A stretch of DNA of 64,000 nucleotides from Spongilla lacustris (GCA_949361645.1 OX442420.1:2959882-3023881), one strand, 5' to 3'; counted from the first letter of the stretch, positions 11,781 to 23,920 are shown. Numbers and translations: made by a program. Notes: a model not told the origin generated them from the sequence alone.

Positions 11781-12163
11781 ATATGCATGTTAGTTGTCTT
11801 GTGGTAGTTAAAAGTATAGTTAACGTAGTGCAAGATGAAGACATGCACATGTGTAAAGATACATTACAATAATTACAGTCGATTGTCCTTGTGTCACCTA
11901 CGGTACTGCATGCCATTAGTGATACAGTTATGATTGCTTCACTTGTATATTATACTTCTTAACATATTGATTTAATTTAATAAATCAACAAGCTAGCATC
12001 CAAATTAAGCATTGTACATATTTAATTAAACATGTACCAAGACAATAGGAGTTCAGTTCACTAAAAATAAATAAAGCAAAGTTAAAAGAAAGCTATAAAA
12101 GTAGGTATATGACTATTGATTACCGCAATGACGTATATTGTAGTACGATCATTTAAGATAACT

Positions 12164-12318
12164 TTACTGAAGTTCCATGTACATCTTCTCCCCAGCCTCT
12201 AGAGGAGCAACAAGTACTGCTGCTTGTGGATGTGTGGAAGCAGCTTCCTCAGGGATTTGAAGAACATGTTCTTGATTTTTGGACAGGGACAAGTGTATGT
12301 CTCTGTTCATTAGGTGAC
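12164..12318 (-). CDS. Kinase gene last exon: C-terminal tail
   Basis: Preceded by a pyrimidine-rich acceptor ending TTTCCTCAG. The frame reads HLMNRDIHLSLSKNQEHVLQ, then acidic and Pro/Ala residues, and ends EKMYMELQ and stop. The first residues sit where the last kinase helix would be. The Tyr in KMYMEL could be a docking site. Confidence 0.6.
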
Positions 12319-12359
12319 CTGAGGAAAGAAAAGTTGCAGGGAATCATTGATATATATAA

Positions 12360-12445
12360 TTGAGCAGCTTGCCAGCAGTGGATCATGGTCTGATAGACCA
12401 GCAGAGAACATCCAGGAGATGGGGTTAGCAACCAGTATCTACCTC
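12360..12445 (-). CDS. Kinase exon: subdomain XI
   Basis: One frame reads VAEVDTGC then stops; the neighbouring frame continues LTPSPGCSLLVYQTMIHCWQ. The latter is the conserved segment with CW that closes tyrosine kinase domains. The frame change inside the exon and the missing RP pair after CW mark decay. Confidence 0.6.
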
Positions 12446-12510
12446 AGCGACAACGTGTAAGTGAGGTGGACTAAGTTATCAATTATGCATACAAATTCAT
12501 TATACCATAC

Positions 12511-12717
12511 TTCAGCATTGCTTATTCCTTCAAATGGTTTGAACCCAAGGCTCCATATCTCATACAGCACACACCCAAAGCTCCACACATTACTGGTAGT
12601 GGAGTACTTCTTACAGCTGATAGCCTCAGGAGCTGTCCATTTTACTGGTATCATCCCTCCATGAGAGAAATAGTAGTTCTCTTCATCCAGGTTATGGGAC
12701 AGACCAAAATCAGCAAT
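12511..12717 (-). CDS. Kinase exon: DFG, activation segment, subdomains VIII-IX
   Basis: A 207-base exon with an acceptor ending GACAG and donor GTATGG. It reads IADFGLSHNLDEENYYF, then PVKWTAPEA, then TSNVWSFGCVLYEIWSLG and FKPFEGISNAE. The activation-loop tyrosine pair and the tryptophans are kept, but the usual SDVWSFG Asp is Asn (SNVWSFG). The frame is open throughout; this is the best preserved kinase exon. Confidence 0.85.
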
Positions 12718-13519
12718 CTGTCAGTTATAATTATACAATGAGTGGTCCACAATCAATGAAAATCAACCAAAATAGTTGTCAAAAACTCTAACGATATTCT
12801 GGTGAACGAAAATCTAATATTGATTAAAATGTATTAATCCAACCTGTATCATTTTCATTGCCAAAATCAAGATCTCCACCTTGAATAATGCCTGTGGTAG
12901 TGACTCATTTGCAGCTACATGTATTAACTAAACTGCCCACCATACATATATGCATGTACAAGTATATGAACATAACTTTCAATGAATGATCTATATATCA
13001 TTATAATTTAGACAAGTTGAAATTAATATATATGTAGGATCGAGCTTTTGGATAATCCATAAATTAGTTATTTCAGATTTGGTGATTTCGTTTAAATACA
13101 TCAGCATTTCAGCCCACTTTATCAGAACAATTACAAAAATACATATAGCATTGAAGTGACTAGATACATGTAGGTAAGGGCCAGAATGGTGTTTGTTATA
13201 CTAAGAGCCTGCATGGACTCTACCCACATCAGCTTATGAATACAATTTGCATTTGCAGGTATGGTTTGAGGATGTATTTAGCTATTTGTCTTTTTATATT
13301 TATATTTTATGTATGCATTTACATTGTATGCTGTATGTATTTATTAGTTGCATTTTGTAAAATATTAATTTTATTGTAAAAATGAACAATTACATATAGT
13401 GAACTTTTGCTAATTTATAAATGAGTTCCTTTAAATTGTGAAGCACCATGCATGTGTTTTTAATGATGGCTACGTTTTTGATGCTAAATCATTCATGTTT
13501 TATTTTGTTTATAACATAC

Positions 13520-13645
13520 TTTGCAGACACAGGTCTTTGTGAGAAGTACATTTCTTACAGCCAGATCACAATGAACAAATGACTTGCTAGTGAGATACTT
13601 CATGCCCAGGGCTACTTGTTGGGAGTAGTTTAGCAGACATTATGG
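13520..13645 (-). CDS. Kinase exon: catalytic loop
   Basis: Reads LLNYSQQVALGMKYLTSKSF, then VHCDLAVRNVLLTKTCVCK, then donor GTATGT. The consensus is HRDLAARN; Arg is replaced by Cys here. The 5' border is unclear because a stop lies just upstream in the same frame. Confidence 0.75.
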
Positions 13646-13727
13646 AATATGAGACTGGATCATAAGGCCAGGGCTGGCAATGCATGGTAGAGGTACATCA
13701 TAGCAGACATTATTGTGTGTAGCTTAC

Positions 13728-13795
13728 TCTGGTCTCAATGTCATGAGGTGTGTTCGGAGATCATCGTTGTGGGCCAACTCAATGACAAGCATCAA
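13728..13795 (-). CDS. Kinase exon: hinge (subdomain V)
   Basis: A 68-base exon between an acceptor ending GTTTAG and a donor GTAAGC. Reads LMLVIELAHNDDLRTHL followed by MTLRP. This matches the hinge and following helix of receptor tyrosine kinases. Confidence 0.75.
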
Positions 13796-13852
13796 CTAAA
13801 CATACAGGTATATATTATAGGTCAAAAGTGAAACAATATACACACAATCTAC

Positions 13853-14072
13853 AGGTTGTCCATCAGTGACAATGCTATACAGTTGGATGACATTTGGATG
13901 TTTGAACTGTGCCATGATGGCAGTTTCCTGTAGAAACATGACCTTGTCATCCTGGTGAGATGTGGTGCATGGGATCCAGCATCTTGATGGCAACTTCACG
14001 TTCCCACTTTGGTGTCCTCCATTTTCTATGTGGACCCCTCCAAACTGGCCATGTCCCAAAGATGTCTGTGCT
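13853..14072 (-). CDS. Kinase exon: glycine loop, VAIK, helix C
   Basis: The acceptor ends CATTCAG; the donor GTAGAT follows TDGQP. Three reading frames are needed: GHGQFGGV (glycine loop) in one, KWEREVAIKMLDP in a second, and FLQETAIMAQFKHPNVIQLY back in the first. Frame breaks in such a conserved region argue for a pseudogene or for sequence errors. Confidence 0.75.
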
Positions 14073-14751
14073 CTGAATGATGTAAAAGTTAATAAATACT
14101 CGAGGTTTTATAGCATAACACCAGTTTGAAGTAATAAAGTACCAGATGAACAATACTGATAGCACATACTGTTATAGCACATACATGTACTGTTGCTACT
14201 GTTTTTTTTTTCAGTTTCTATTCTCAGATCCTTCACCATGCAATATTCCTTAAATCAAGCCGAACAAAAAAAGCATATACGTAGATGAACAACATAAAAT
14301 AAATTTATAAGCCCTAACAATATTGTAGCGAAATCAATTTGCAGGATGCATTCAATATGCTTTGGATTTCAAACAGATACCCAATCACTTCAAATTCCTA
14401 CAGAAGTCCTGCCTGTACTCTGACTGGTTTATATAGATTATTAACTTTTGTGTTATTCTATTACAAAGATACATGTACATGTACAGTTGAGCAAATACAT
14501 GTACATGTACCCATTGATGCATATTTTCCCATCCTATTGGTTCCAATTGAAGTTGTTGACACCTGCGCAGGCTCCCAAACATTTATGTGTGTCAGTTTGC
14601 TTCAATTACTGTTGTTGTGAATGGAGTGAGATGAACTCATGTATATATTCTTAGCAGCAACTGCATGTATTTATCTATATTAATAAACTTATTGATTACC
14701 CTAACTACACACAATGCATCCTTTCCATTTCCAAACGTGTAAATGTATAAC

Positions 14752-14895
14752 TTGCTGTATCTCATGTCTTGGAATCCTCAAAGCATTCTGCTGCTCCAAT
14801 TGGCCATACAGTTCCTCCTCTTGTGACGGAGGCACACAGTAAGGGTTCTCATCATCATTTCCGTATACATGTACATGTATGTTCACAGAACTCAT
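14752..14895 (-). CDS. Kinase gene juxtamembrane exon 2
   Basis: Reads YGNDDENPYCVPPSQEEELY, then GQLEQQNALRIPRHEIQ. The IPR-H-IQ segment directly before the glycine-loop exon is a hallmark I associate with sponge receptor kinases. The tyrosines in acidic surroundings look like phosphorylation sites. The donor would be GTTATA after CAA. Confidence 0.65.
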
Positions 14896-15361
14896 CTAAG
14901 CAGTGGAAAATATAATACTTACTCAGTATTTGACAAAGGGAAATTAGTGGAAGCTGACAATTTAAACAACATCAAAACAATTCAAGAATCTACATGCCAA
15001 TGCTTGCACTATAAATAAAATTCAAGATATGCTTTCCATAGACTTGGCTGCAGATAATACAACTGATAGACAGAAAATGGTTAACTACATGTACATGTAT
15101 GCAGAGTCCTTAAAAATATATTTTATAAATGAATTTGCATATACAGGTACAGATACCTTATGTATTCGCCTAAAAAATGGCAAGCTTCATGTTATCAATT
15201 CACCAATTCATTACTATCAGGGCTGCTGTATGTGTTGCTAGCATTGTAGGGGACTTTATATGACTCATGTATCACACGCATGTAGTTGAATGATGTAAAA
15301 TATTTGAAAAATCATAAACACAATGGAAAAACAAATGCAACATTCCTGATCCTTTCTTTAC

Positions 15362-15448
15362 TTCACTTGTTTCATTGTCCTTCACAGGTTCATACACTGC
15401 CTTAGCTTCATCATATGTATTTATTTGAGCCACCATACACAACATTAT
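15362..15448 (-). CDS. Kinase gene juxtamembrane exon 1
   Basis: An 87-base exon: acceptor TTTTCCTTGCAG, donor GTAAAG. Reads IMLCMVAQINTYDEAKAVYE followed by PVKDNETSE. Two tyrosines in acidic context suit a cytoplasmic juxtamembrane tail. Confidence 0.55.
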
Positions 15449-15562
15449 CTGCAAGGAAAATATGCCATTAGTTGAAACTGAGAACAGAATTAAAAGAGTG
15501 ATTTTTGCTGTGTTACAGGTAATAACTGTTATTGTATTACAGCCTACAATTTCATTACTTAC

Positions 15563-15693
15563 TGAAAGCATTGCTTTGTGCCCTTCCTGAAGCTTTACAT
15601 ACAAAAGAAGTGGGAATGTCACCACTGTGATGACCACAGCTATCAAAACAATGACAGTGACCACACTGCCAGCCATGGCTGCTGATTGATCAG
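15563..15693 (-). CDS. Kinase gene transmembrane exon
   Basis: Acceptor ending GCCCACAG, donor GTAAGT. Reads SVVTVIVLIAVVITVVTFPL followed by LLYVKLQEGHKAML: one 23-residue hydrophobic helix followed by a basic stop-transfer segment. This is the expected membrane anchor upstream of the kinase exons. Confidence 0.7.
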
Positions 15694-16482
15694 CTGTGGG
15701 CAAAAGAACAAAACACTATTATGTTACATATAACTTGCACCATTAAATTGTATTATAACTATCTACACACAGATAATCCTTAATGCCAATATCACAATAA
15801 GTAGCTAAACCACAACTGTATCGTATGCTTGCATGTAGATGTATTAAGATACAAGAGTATGTTTTGGTTATTTTCGCCATGTAAAGGCTAAGTCTAATGC
15901 AACCATTGTCAATTTGTTATGCTTCAAACAAGCTAGAGTTAAGCATTCATATTTACTGATGGTAGCTCTAGTGCAGTAAGGATAATCCCACCATTTACAC
16001 ATTTTCAATGCAACTGTATCAATAGTTTCAGTAATACGGGTACATCATAAGAAAACTATTTTTACATACACTATAAGAATTTTAATCACTCAGACAAGTC
16101 AATTAGCAAATTTGCAGAGGGGTTATATATGTGATGTATCTTTTACATTTAGTATTTACATGCATATATATACATGTATGGATCGGTTTTGATGGATTAA
16201 AGTACTGTACATACATACACGTAGTACATGTAAGGAATTCAATAATTTGCATACTGGCTCATTAAAAACCAGTGAAATGAACTAGGTGCAAAGGTTACAT
16301 GCATAAATTACTGTGCTGGACCAGATTATGCTCATCAGAATAAAGAGAATTTGGCAGAGGTAGATCACTTTTAGCAGTTAAGTTCAATCTATCTGGATAT
16401 GTTTTTACATGGAAATTTATCTTGCCTGGATTGCCCAGATCAATTTGCACATGACAGTAAATATATGTACATGTGTACATAC

Positions 16483-16548
16483 CCTCAGATGAAGATGGGA
16501 AAGCAGCAGTAGAAGGGGCAGTCGATGTGCCGGAAGATGTGAGGCTGG
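16483..16548 (-). CDS. Ser/Thr-rich stalk exon upstream of the transmembrane exon
   Basis: A 66-base exon (acceptor CATTCCAG, donor GTATGT) reading ASLTSSGTSTAPSTAAFPSS. The composition suggests an O-glycosylated stalk outside the membrane. The link to the kinase gene is from order and strand only. Confidence 0.5.
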
Positions 16549-16961
16549 CTGGAATGGAACATGAAGAAGTTAACAGGTTCAGCCTCATGTACATTTGAAC
16601 ATACATGTAAACATGTACACAGATGCAAGTTGATATTTGAATATAATTATACATGCACAATGCACAGGTATCTTATACAACTACACTATAATAATTGCAG
16701 GATTCCCTTGCATACATGTAGAGTGTAGGACTCCCAAGGTTCATGTATGAAGCTCCATACAGTAAAATTCATCATTTTAAGGTCACATACATACATAAAA
16801 TATCCACACAGTGCACTAAAACAAATACAAACAATAAAAAAAATTTGGGCTACATGTAATCATATTAGTTTCACGCATACATTTAGACAATAGCAGAAGT
16901 GATTCACGCAGTCTGATTGGTTAATTGCAGGTATCTAGACACTGTGGGTGTGGGTTGCCAA

Positions 16962-17140
16962 AACAATGGCAAGAGAAATACCAAAAGCAAGACAACCTCC
17001 CTAGTTTGGTACAATCATATCGCAGGTACAATGCGGATCCTGAAAACAAGCAGGCGTCTGCTTGTGACAGAGCATAAAGCTTGGCGCGCGAGTTTCCATC
17101 TAGAACAGCTGAAGCAATTTCAAAGGTGACAGGAGTACAA
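16962..17140 (+). pseudogene. Fragment of Lys/Arg-rich RYNADPENK-type repeat protein
   Basis: One plus frame reads EKYQKQDNLPSLVQSYRRYN, then ADPENKQASACDRA, then a stop, after which the same frame stays open (AREFPSRTAEAISKVTG). The Y-N-x-D/N-P-E-x-K repeat style is shared with the exon at 57713-57960. I know this style from invertebrate repetitive genes but cannot name a function. Confidence 0.4.
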
Positions 17141-17629
17141 GCATTGTGTTGCTATGCAATAATACCATGACACTACAATGTCTGGATCTGTCATATAAAC
17201 CCATATATAGGTTGTGCAATGTAACCACTAATTGCATAAATTGATGAAACTAGATATTAAAAACATTTTATCTGAGAAACCTGTGGCATATAGGTATTGA
17301 AGGAAATGGTGGCATAAAAAGGAAGGGAACTAGGCATTGGAGAAACAATAATTAAGCAACATTAATGTACTGCCATTCTCACAAAGACATTTGAAACTCT
17401 CCCTGATGTGGGCCATTGCAAGAACCAGATGTCCTGGTCAGAGCCTTCCAGGCAATAGGACCATTTAATATAGGTTATGTCTGCATATTCAATTCTACTA
17501 CATGTATATATTTTACTATGACGAGGATTATTGTTGTTCTTACATGTAAATCATCATCAGCAGGCCTGAGCAGGGCGGGTACCAGTGGATGTAACCGTTG
17601 TCATAAATCATAATCATTTAGGTGGTATA

Positions 17630-18000
17630 AAGTTACTTTGGATGGAAAAGTTGGGTGGAAATGGAGTGTAGAGTGAAGGTTGAGGTAGAGGAGAATGAGG
17701 TTGAAGTAGTAGTGGAGGTGGTCATGATGGTATGACAGGAAGGAGTGGAAGTAGTAGTATGAATTGGTAGGGTGGAGGATAAAGTTGAGGTAGAATATTG
17801 CAGTCTTAGTTAGTAGAGTGGTGAGTGAGATTGAGGTAGAGTAGTGGTTGGTAGAGTTAGTGAATACAGATTGAGGCGAAGTAGTAGTGGTAGAAGGTGG
17901 AAGTGGTGGAATAACTAGGAGTGGTAGTTGTTGTGATGGAGGTGGTATTGTGTGGAGGAGGCTTTTCTGATGTTAGAGTTGGTAGTGAATAGGTGTTTGG
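17630..18000 (-). other. Low-complexity Thr/Ser/Pro-coding-like stretch
   Basis: The plus strand is GGTGG/AGTAGT-rich; the minus strand has many ACC, ACT, TCC and CCA triplets with no sustained frame. It may be a decayed mucin-like exon or a simple repeat. Confidence 0.3.
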
Positions 18001-18358
18001 TACTGCTTTTTTTTCTTCTTTTGGGATGAAATGAGTAAGGTTCTGGAATGATCCAGTTGTGCACTATGCGTTCTTGTGTAGTACCTAGGATAGGAGTATT
18101 TGTACTTCGAAATCGCACACCGAAGGATTTAAAGGAAAAAACACTTGTAGAAAATTTTTAAGGTAGAAAGTTCATAAATGGCTGTACTTTAGGTAGACTT
18201 GAATGGTGTTGATGAAATGGTGAGAAGTTGAAGTGAAGATACGTCTGTTTTTCTTTACTGGTGGTGTTTATTTTTTTGGGCCACCACCGACCCTAAATAA
18301 ATGTTCACGCCCTTTCCCTGGGAGTGTGTAAATAAATGTTTTTTGAAATATTTAATTT

Positions 18359-18397
18359 CAAAACATGTTTCGGCCTGTAGCAGCCTTCATCAGTCTG
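18359..18397 (-). ncRNA. Hammerhead-ribozyme-like motif B
   Basis: On minus the core CTGATGA is followed by an imperfect GGC...GCC hairpin and then GAAAC, AT, GT, T. Positions: core 18393-18387, GAAAC 18371-18367. This is the order of a minimal type I hammerhead with a two-pair stem III (AC/GU). Deviations: an extra A before stem II, and stem I pairs for only two bases (one wobble). It is weaker than motif A at 44506-44546. Confidence 0.3.
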
Positions 18398-18619
18398 TGA
18401 ATAAATGCATTTACACATTTGAATATATACATATAATGAATAATTGTACTTGTGGGTTTCACGTGTCGATTACTTCAGTAGTGATCCTCTTTGCTTGTGT
18501 GATCCATTTTGATGTTGATCCTTTTGGAAATGCGATCCATTTAGCTGAGAAAATAGAAAAAGAATGGATGGAACCTGTTAATTGGTGTTAAAACATCCCA
18601 TTTCCAATCCCTTCGGTAT

Positions 18620-19378
18620 AATATATATGGTTTTGCTAATATATGATCTACAACCAAACCGATTTCACATGCAAAAACACTGAGCAATTGCGTTTAGGTC
18701 ACAAGTCGGCATTTCATCCTAAGATAAGGACGTTGTGGTCAAATGTCTGTGGTGTATGACTAGGTGGCGGCTGGCTGACATGACTCCCTCCATGGCCACA
18801 CGCCTGTTACGATTTATCAAGACGAAAGCTTATTCAAACTAACAATTTCATGCAACTTGCACCATTTAAGTCATATGACACACAACGTCAAAGCCTGTAT
18901 AGTATATCTATCACATTTCTTCCATTTAAAAAAAATCATATACGATTACAAAATCATCATTTTCATTGGACTAGTTCTTCTTTGCAATGTGAAATCTGCT
19001 CACTTAAAGTCTTTGAGTGACAAAATTACTACGTGACTATAGCTAACATTACTAAATGCCATGCAAGCACCTATTAAGTTCTCCCCTCCCCTCCCCACAT
19101 TTTAATGAAAAACTGACTCAAATATCCACACATAAAACATTCTTTGAACTTCTTCTTCCCAGATGGTGCTAAGGAACACTGAATAGCATATTAGATGTGA
19201 GATATAGAATTTCATCATTCAAGCAATACCTTTTAAGATAGATCCATCATGCTTGCAGTCAGAGATATATCTTTGAAAAAGACTACATGTACCTTATTGT
19301 GGATATAAATACAATAACTCTCACACTATAATGACTATACATGCATGCACATGTATGCATTGGGAAAATAGAGATGGA
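18620..19378. repeat. Duplicated block, direct copy of 50890-51670
   Basis: Shared phrases include ACACTGAGCAATTGCGTTT, GGCGAAAGCTTATTCAA-like, AAGTCTTTGAGTGACA-like, and ATGACTATACATGCATGCAC. Apart from this similarity the block shows no gene. Confidence 0.75.
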
Positions 19379-19494
19379 TTTTACAGGGTCACACATCTGG
19401 TCACACACCTGGTCACCAGGGAACTGTCTGAGATTATAACTTGCAAGTGCTGCTTTAATTCAGCAGAGTCAATCTGTAACTCCTTGCCTGTAGT

Positions 19495-19720
19495 GCTTTT
19501 GTGCACAACAAATCATGCTAAAATGATGTGCCCAGGATGTTACAAACATCAGTACACATGTCTCTGTGTGTCCTAGATGGGGCTTGGATTATAGATACAG
19601 GTTATCGCGCTGTTGCCCCACGAGCAGTTGTCCAGCACCACCTGTGTTGACCAGAGCATTCAAATTCCAACAGTACCTCGAGACAAGGTCCCACCAGCAC
19701 CACACGAAGCAGTAGCCGAT
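19495..19720 (+). pseudogene. Unknown coding-like exon, copy on plus
   Basis: The frame reads PRMLQTSVHMSLCVLDGAWI, then IDTGYRAVAPRAVVQHHLC, a stop, and more. The paralogue at 51768-51998 on minus reads nearly the same protein without the stop. A third piece at 53518-53575 matches the end (CTCGAGACAAGGTCCCACCA). Two related frames with conserved residues suggest true coding ancestry; I do not recognise the family. Confidence 0.4.
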
Positions 19721-20822
19721 GTTGTAATGCTCTCTCAGAAATGTTTTAATCCCCAGTACATTAAGCCTTGAAGCACAAGCTGATAATATCGCCACTTATG
19801 AATAACAGTTTACTCACCACTACCAATGTCCACGAACACTTCTGGTTTTCAAGCGCGTTGTCCGACCCAAGCGAGCGCGCGAACTTTGAATTTGAACCAC
19901 GTGAACGATGAAATTTAACCGCGTTGGTGCTTCTTGTACTGAGGATCTCGTTCCCAGACTTACCTATCGCATAATGTATAAATAAAAGTTATTGTTAGAT
20001 ATATATTTTGCCCTCGTTGATTAAAATGACATCATACAATGTTATGGGATTTACTCAGTGCAATTTAATATATTCATGTGCTTTCAGGGCAATACCATAT
20101 GTACTATGATATGTTGATAAGTGTCAGTGTCACATATTAATTAATTATGCACCTACCAGCCCAGAATCCTATACACGTCCGTCATATGACACATTAAACA
20201 AAGTAGCTACACAATAGAATATCATAGGGGAGAGGAACGGGTCAATGTCTTAATACCCAGCAGCTCCTCACTAGTCAGGGGATATGGGATGACCTCACTG
20301 ACCAGGCCATGGGGCATGCATGTACTTGTAGACAAGGTAGCCTGGGTGGGGAGGGGGGAGAAGACACATAATGGCAAAGTTATGTTCAGGGATCCCCTCC
20401 TCCTGCCCTCTGCTCCTGCTATGTGGGTAACAGTACACCTAATGGTCATGCTATCCCCACAGGCTTATTAAATACAATTGTACTATTAGTAAGGGTATAC
20501 TGCCCAATTTATTCATTCTGCAGTGGGTGGTGCATGGTGATTGGTGGTGGTGGTGCTGTGGTATGGGGTGGTATATAATGTACACATGTATAATGTATGT
20601 GATGTGGTGGAGACAAGAGAATTGTTAGAACATGCATTATGGTGGGGATGGGAAAGGGGGTGTTGTAACCATAGGATTGGAGTTGTGGGTATACTGACCT
20701 ATTAGCTAGACCAGTGGGCAGGTGGTAAAAAAACAAAACATTGTTGATGTAATCAACACTTAGTCTGGGGACCAGGTTGAAGGTATCCATCAGTCTAAAT
20801 AACACAAGCATTGGTTCTGGTG

Positions 20823-20985
20823 ACTGCCAAATACTTTAATAGGTACATCATTTTCCAGACGTTCGGCCACGACATTCTGAATATCATACATATCTTGATT
20901 GGTATCTTTGTGATACAGTGACTCTCAAGGCATCTGTGGAATTTGCTTGGCTACCTGCACCTTCTCAGCTGTATTGATGGGGGCT
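20823..20985 (-). pseudogene. Unknown coding-like exon
   Basis: A minus frame reads INTAEKVQVAKQIPQMP, one stop, then ESLYHKDTNQDMYDIQNVVA followed by ERLENDVPIKVFG. The composition looks like a real protein, with one in-frame stop. No domain is recognised. Surrounding 20000-20820 and 21000-22930 show no supportable gene. Confidence 0.3.
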
Positions 20986-22932
20986 AGCATCCACTCCTAC
21001 AGCCTCTCTGCCACAACAACACTCTTTCCTTGGTATATATATAGTAGCCTCAATTGATTGTGCAGGGTTAATCATCCTTATGGCTACGCCAATGTAATGA
21101 CTCTCCAGGTCTGGGCAGCAGACAATGTAATGAGGACTGACAACACATGCACATACAGCTAGAGTCTGAGCAAGTGCTGATCATAGAGTTCTATTACATA
21201 TGCATGGAGCCCATGAGATTGGGAGTGCAGCAAGCTCTGTAACAAAGACATACATGTGTAGTTTTAAGTCAATGTACACTTACAATTATCATTGCTCCCT
21301 CCACCTACATAGGTTAGTTGATTAAGAAAGGGGGTGGAGGATGGAGGCTGCAGGGTAGACCCTCCCGACCCCTCTATTGATATACTATATAATAATGGTA
21401 CCAGGTCATACTACTTTGTGGAACGTCTCAATTCCACTCCTTGCATTGGTGTGCACATCCATGTATGGTGAGTTTGGTCTAGGATTGAATGTTAAATGAT
21501 CTGCTGTATGCTTCAGAAATATTAAGTACAAGTACAGGAGGTAATTGTAAGTGGTAATAAAAGTATGTAGAAGAGTATGTACATGAATGTGCTCAAACGA
21601 TGTAGACCTTTGAGCAAGTGTTAGAGTTTTGTTTTGTGACTTTCACAATAACAGCACTGAAAGTAATGTCTTTGCTGAAATATACATGTACACATGTAGA
21701 CCCCAACCCCTCTGCTCAGTATACTTCGTTTTGTGTCGAATTATTTGGGGGGCATCATGTTGTTCGAACAATGGATAATAACTATAAAGTACGTGTTGTA
21801 GTTGGCATAAGCGCTCATAAACTATATACATGTGTACCAAGCCACCATACATATTTAGATGCTGTGTCAAGTCTGTTTGGCTACCAATCTCTGCACTATA
21901 AATGGATCCATGCAGCTGCCTACTCTCACAATTAGCAAATCAGTACTACATACATGCATGACCACATACACATTGCATGATATCTTGCATACAAGGGAGG
22001 TCCTTATTTTCTGTGGAGTGAGTGATGTAATGTATTTATGCTGCATAATGCTTCACAGATGGTGGCAGGGCCTAAGATATTCAGTACAAGTATATGAGCA
22101 TGCCTGTTTTTGTACCACCCCCACTATAGCTGGAACAGAGACATCATCCTGCAGCTGCCTACAGGTTATGCAGCTGTAACCTTATGAGAGGTAAAACAGA
22201 TACAACCAATAAACTCCTATCCCATAGTCTATTTAGATGATTAACTCACTGACAGCAAATCTGTGTGGCTTTCAACTCCAGCTGCTGCAATTGCCGGTGG
22301 GTGGCGGCAAATCTGAACTACATGATGCATGACTGTAAAAACAGTGCGATTATCCAAAGTTTTTTTTTTCTTAATGGCATGCAATGTTAACTACATGTAA
22401 CTATACCATAAAGCAGGTTAAACATAATGGATGATGTCAGCTATATTAATAACTCTTGGTTAAGTAAAGTTAGGTAATTTAAGCTACATGTACAGGAAAG
22501 AAATGGTATTCCCAAAAATATGTATGCAAACCTTTGTTTTCAGTCAAGAGGCTAGCTCGCAGTATTCTACGTGTAGCTGCATTACTAATGGAAGAGTGAA
22601 TACTAAAGATATGGAGCAAAGAAAAACATTGCAGGCTCCAGCTAATTTTTGCCGGGACAGGCTGCATGTTAAAATAACGTTAGAAAATGAATGGATATTA
22701 ACCGGTTGGCCTTAGTGAATATACAAATATCTGACGTTCAACCAGGCACGATAGACATAAAATTTCATCATCACAGACTGAGGGAAATTTCTCTCACACA
22801 CTAAACTATACCACTTGCTCACAGATCTATGCATGTGCATCCCTAAGGGCATTTTCATGCTAATCCCCTCCCACATACCTTTATTAGGATGTATATACAT
22901 ACATATGATACAGTATCTCTTAACCAACTCAC

Positions 22933-23012
22933 CTCATCCAGAGTGGAAAGGAGATTTTCCACACAAGTAGAGTACCTCTCATTGCAGCAAGGTGTAGTAG
23001 GGTATTACCATT
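22933..23012 (-). CDS. Ankyrin-repeat exon
   Basis: An 80-base exon on minus between an acceptor ending CATTCCAG and a GTGAGT donor. Reads NGNTLLHLAAMRGTLL, the diagnostic first half of an ankyrin repeat, which usually mediates protein binding. The second half diverges (VWKISFPLWMR). Neighbouring exons of the gene were not found, so it may be a relic. Confidence 0.6.
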
Positions 23013-23886
23013 CTGGAATGAGTACAATAATCAAATATGATGGGTACAAGAATCACATGTACATGTACATGTACATGTAGTACATTGTACATGGTCATCA
23101 ACATGGCTTTTCAAACATTATTCCATCTGGCCACTAGGGTGTACACATGCATGTGGTGTGTACAAGTACATGTAAACAAATATAGCACATGAAAGGAGGG
23201 AATGGGGACCATATATTGTGTCAACATAATACTGTAAGTTGTGCAAATCTCAATTTGAAAAATCGTAATGTAATTCAAAGGACTAAAATAACACGCACTT
23301 GGGATGTCATTGCCCAACTCCCCACCTCCTCCCCACTTTAATTCCCCTTCCGGTTTCTGTGTATGCAATATGTGTACTAAACCCTTCTCTGTTATATGCC
23401 TTACCTGTCAAGCATAAGGGTCCATCTGAATCACCCTCCTTCTCTCCAGATTTACATCCCAGGAACCGGCAATGCCTCTCAGAAGTCATACCAGTAATCT
23501 CCTGCTCATCCAGACAAGGCCCTGCATGCTACACTCTGCAGCATGATATCTGGTCCCAATGGCCTCATGCTGGTCCACTGCTTGCACGTCACCAATCATG
23601 CAGGAGTTTCTTGGGTAAATGAGTGTCTCTGCCAAGAAGAAATTTCAGGTTCTAGGGTGCTCTGAGTTAATTTCCTCTGCTATATATGACTTCACACATG
23701 TCTCTCCAGGCTGGGGGCATCTTTCCTGGTGAGGGTCCGATAGCTTATGGCTGTCTCAGTGACCATAGTCTATTCATAAGTTCCCTCTATATCTAACTCA
23801 AAAACATCTTTACACAGCTAAGGCTGCAGAAATGGAGCAACAATCCTGTCGGCGTTCACTCAAAAGCCTAGAAGCATATCCAGGAT

Positions 23887-23890
<4 letters not shown>

Positions 23891-23920
<30 letters not shown>
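23891..23920. repeat. Poly-C tract (30 C)
   Basis: Uninterrupted C run followed after a short spacer by a G-rich run (23934-23950). Flanks 23020-24460 show no supportable gene. Confidence 0.95.

Larger units (their letters stand above)
12164..16548 (-). pseudogene. Receptor tyrosine kinase, decayed, at least ten exons
   Basis: Reading on minus from 16548 down there is a Ser/Thr-rich extracellular exon, a transmembrane exon, two juxtamembrane exons with tyrosines, and then the kinase domain. The kinase runs through the glycine-rich loop, VAIK lysine, helix C, hinge, catalytic loop, DFG, activation segment PVKWTAPEA, subdomains IX-XI, and a C-terminal tail ending at the TAA at 12166-12164. Exons are separated by short GT..AG introns. 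The catalytic loop reads HCDLAVRN where active tyrosine kinases have HRDLAARN: the catalytic Asp and the Asn are kept, but the Arg is Cys. At least three frame breaks are visible: two compensating ones around the glycine loop, one before helix C, and one at subdomain XI (VDTGC then stop). In cell-surface kinases of this type the domain phosphorylates tyrosines on partners after ligand binding; this copy is unlikely to do so. Assembly errors are the alternative explanation. Ligand-binding ectodomain exons beyond 16548 were not identified. Confidence 0.8.

Noticed and set aside
23299..23640. 107-codon plus ORF as a gene
   Set aside because: No recognisable domain, no convincing splice borders, and an equally open frame on the other strand.
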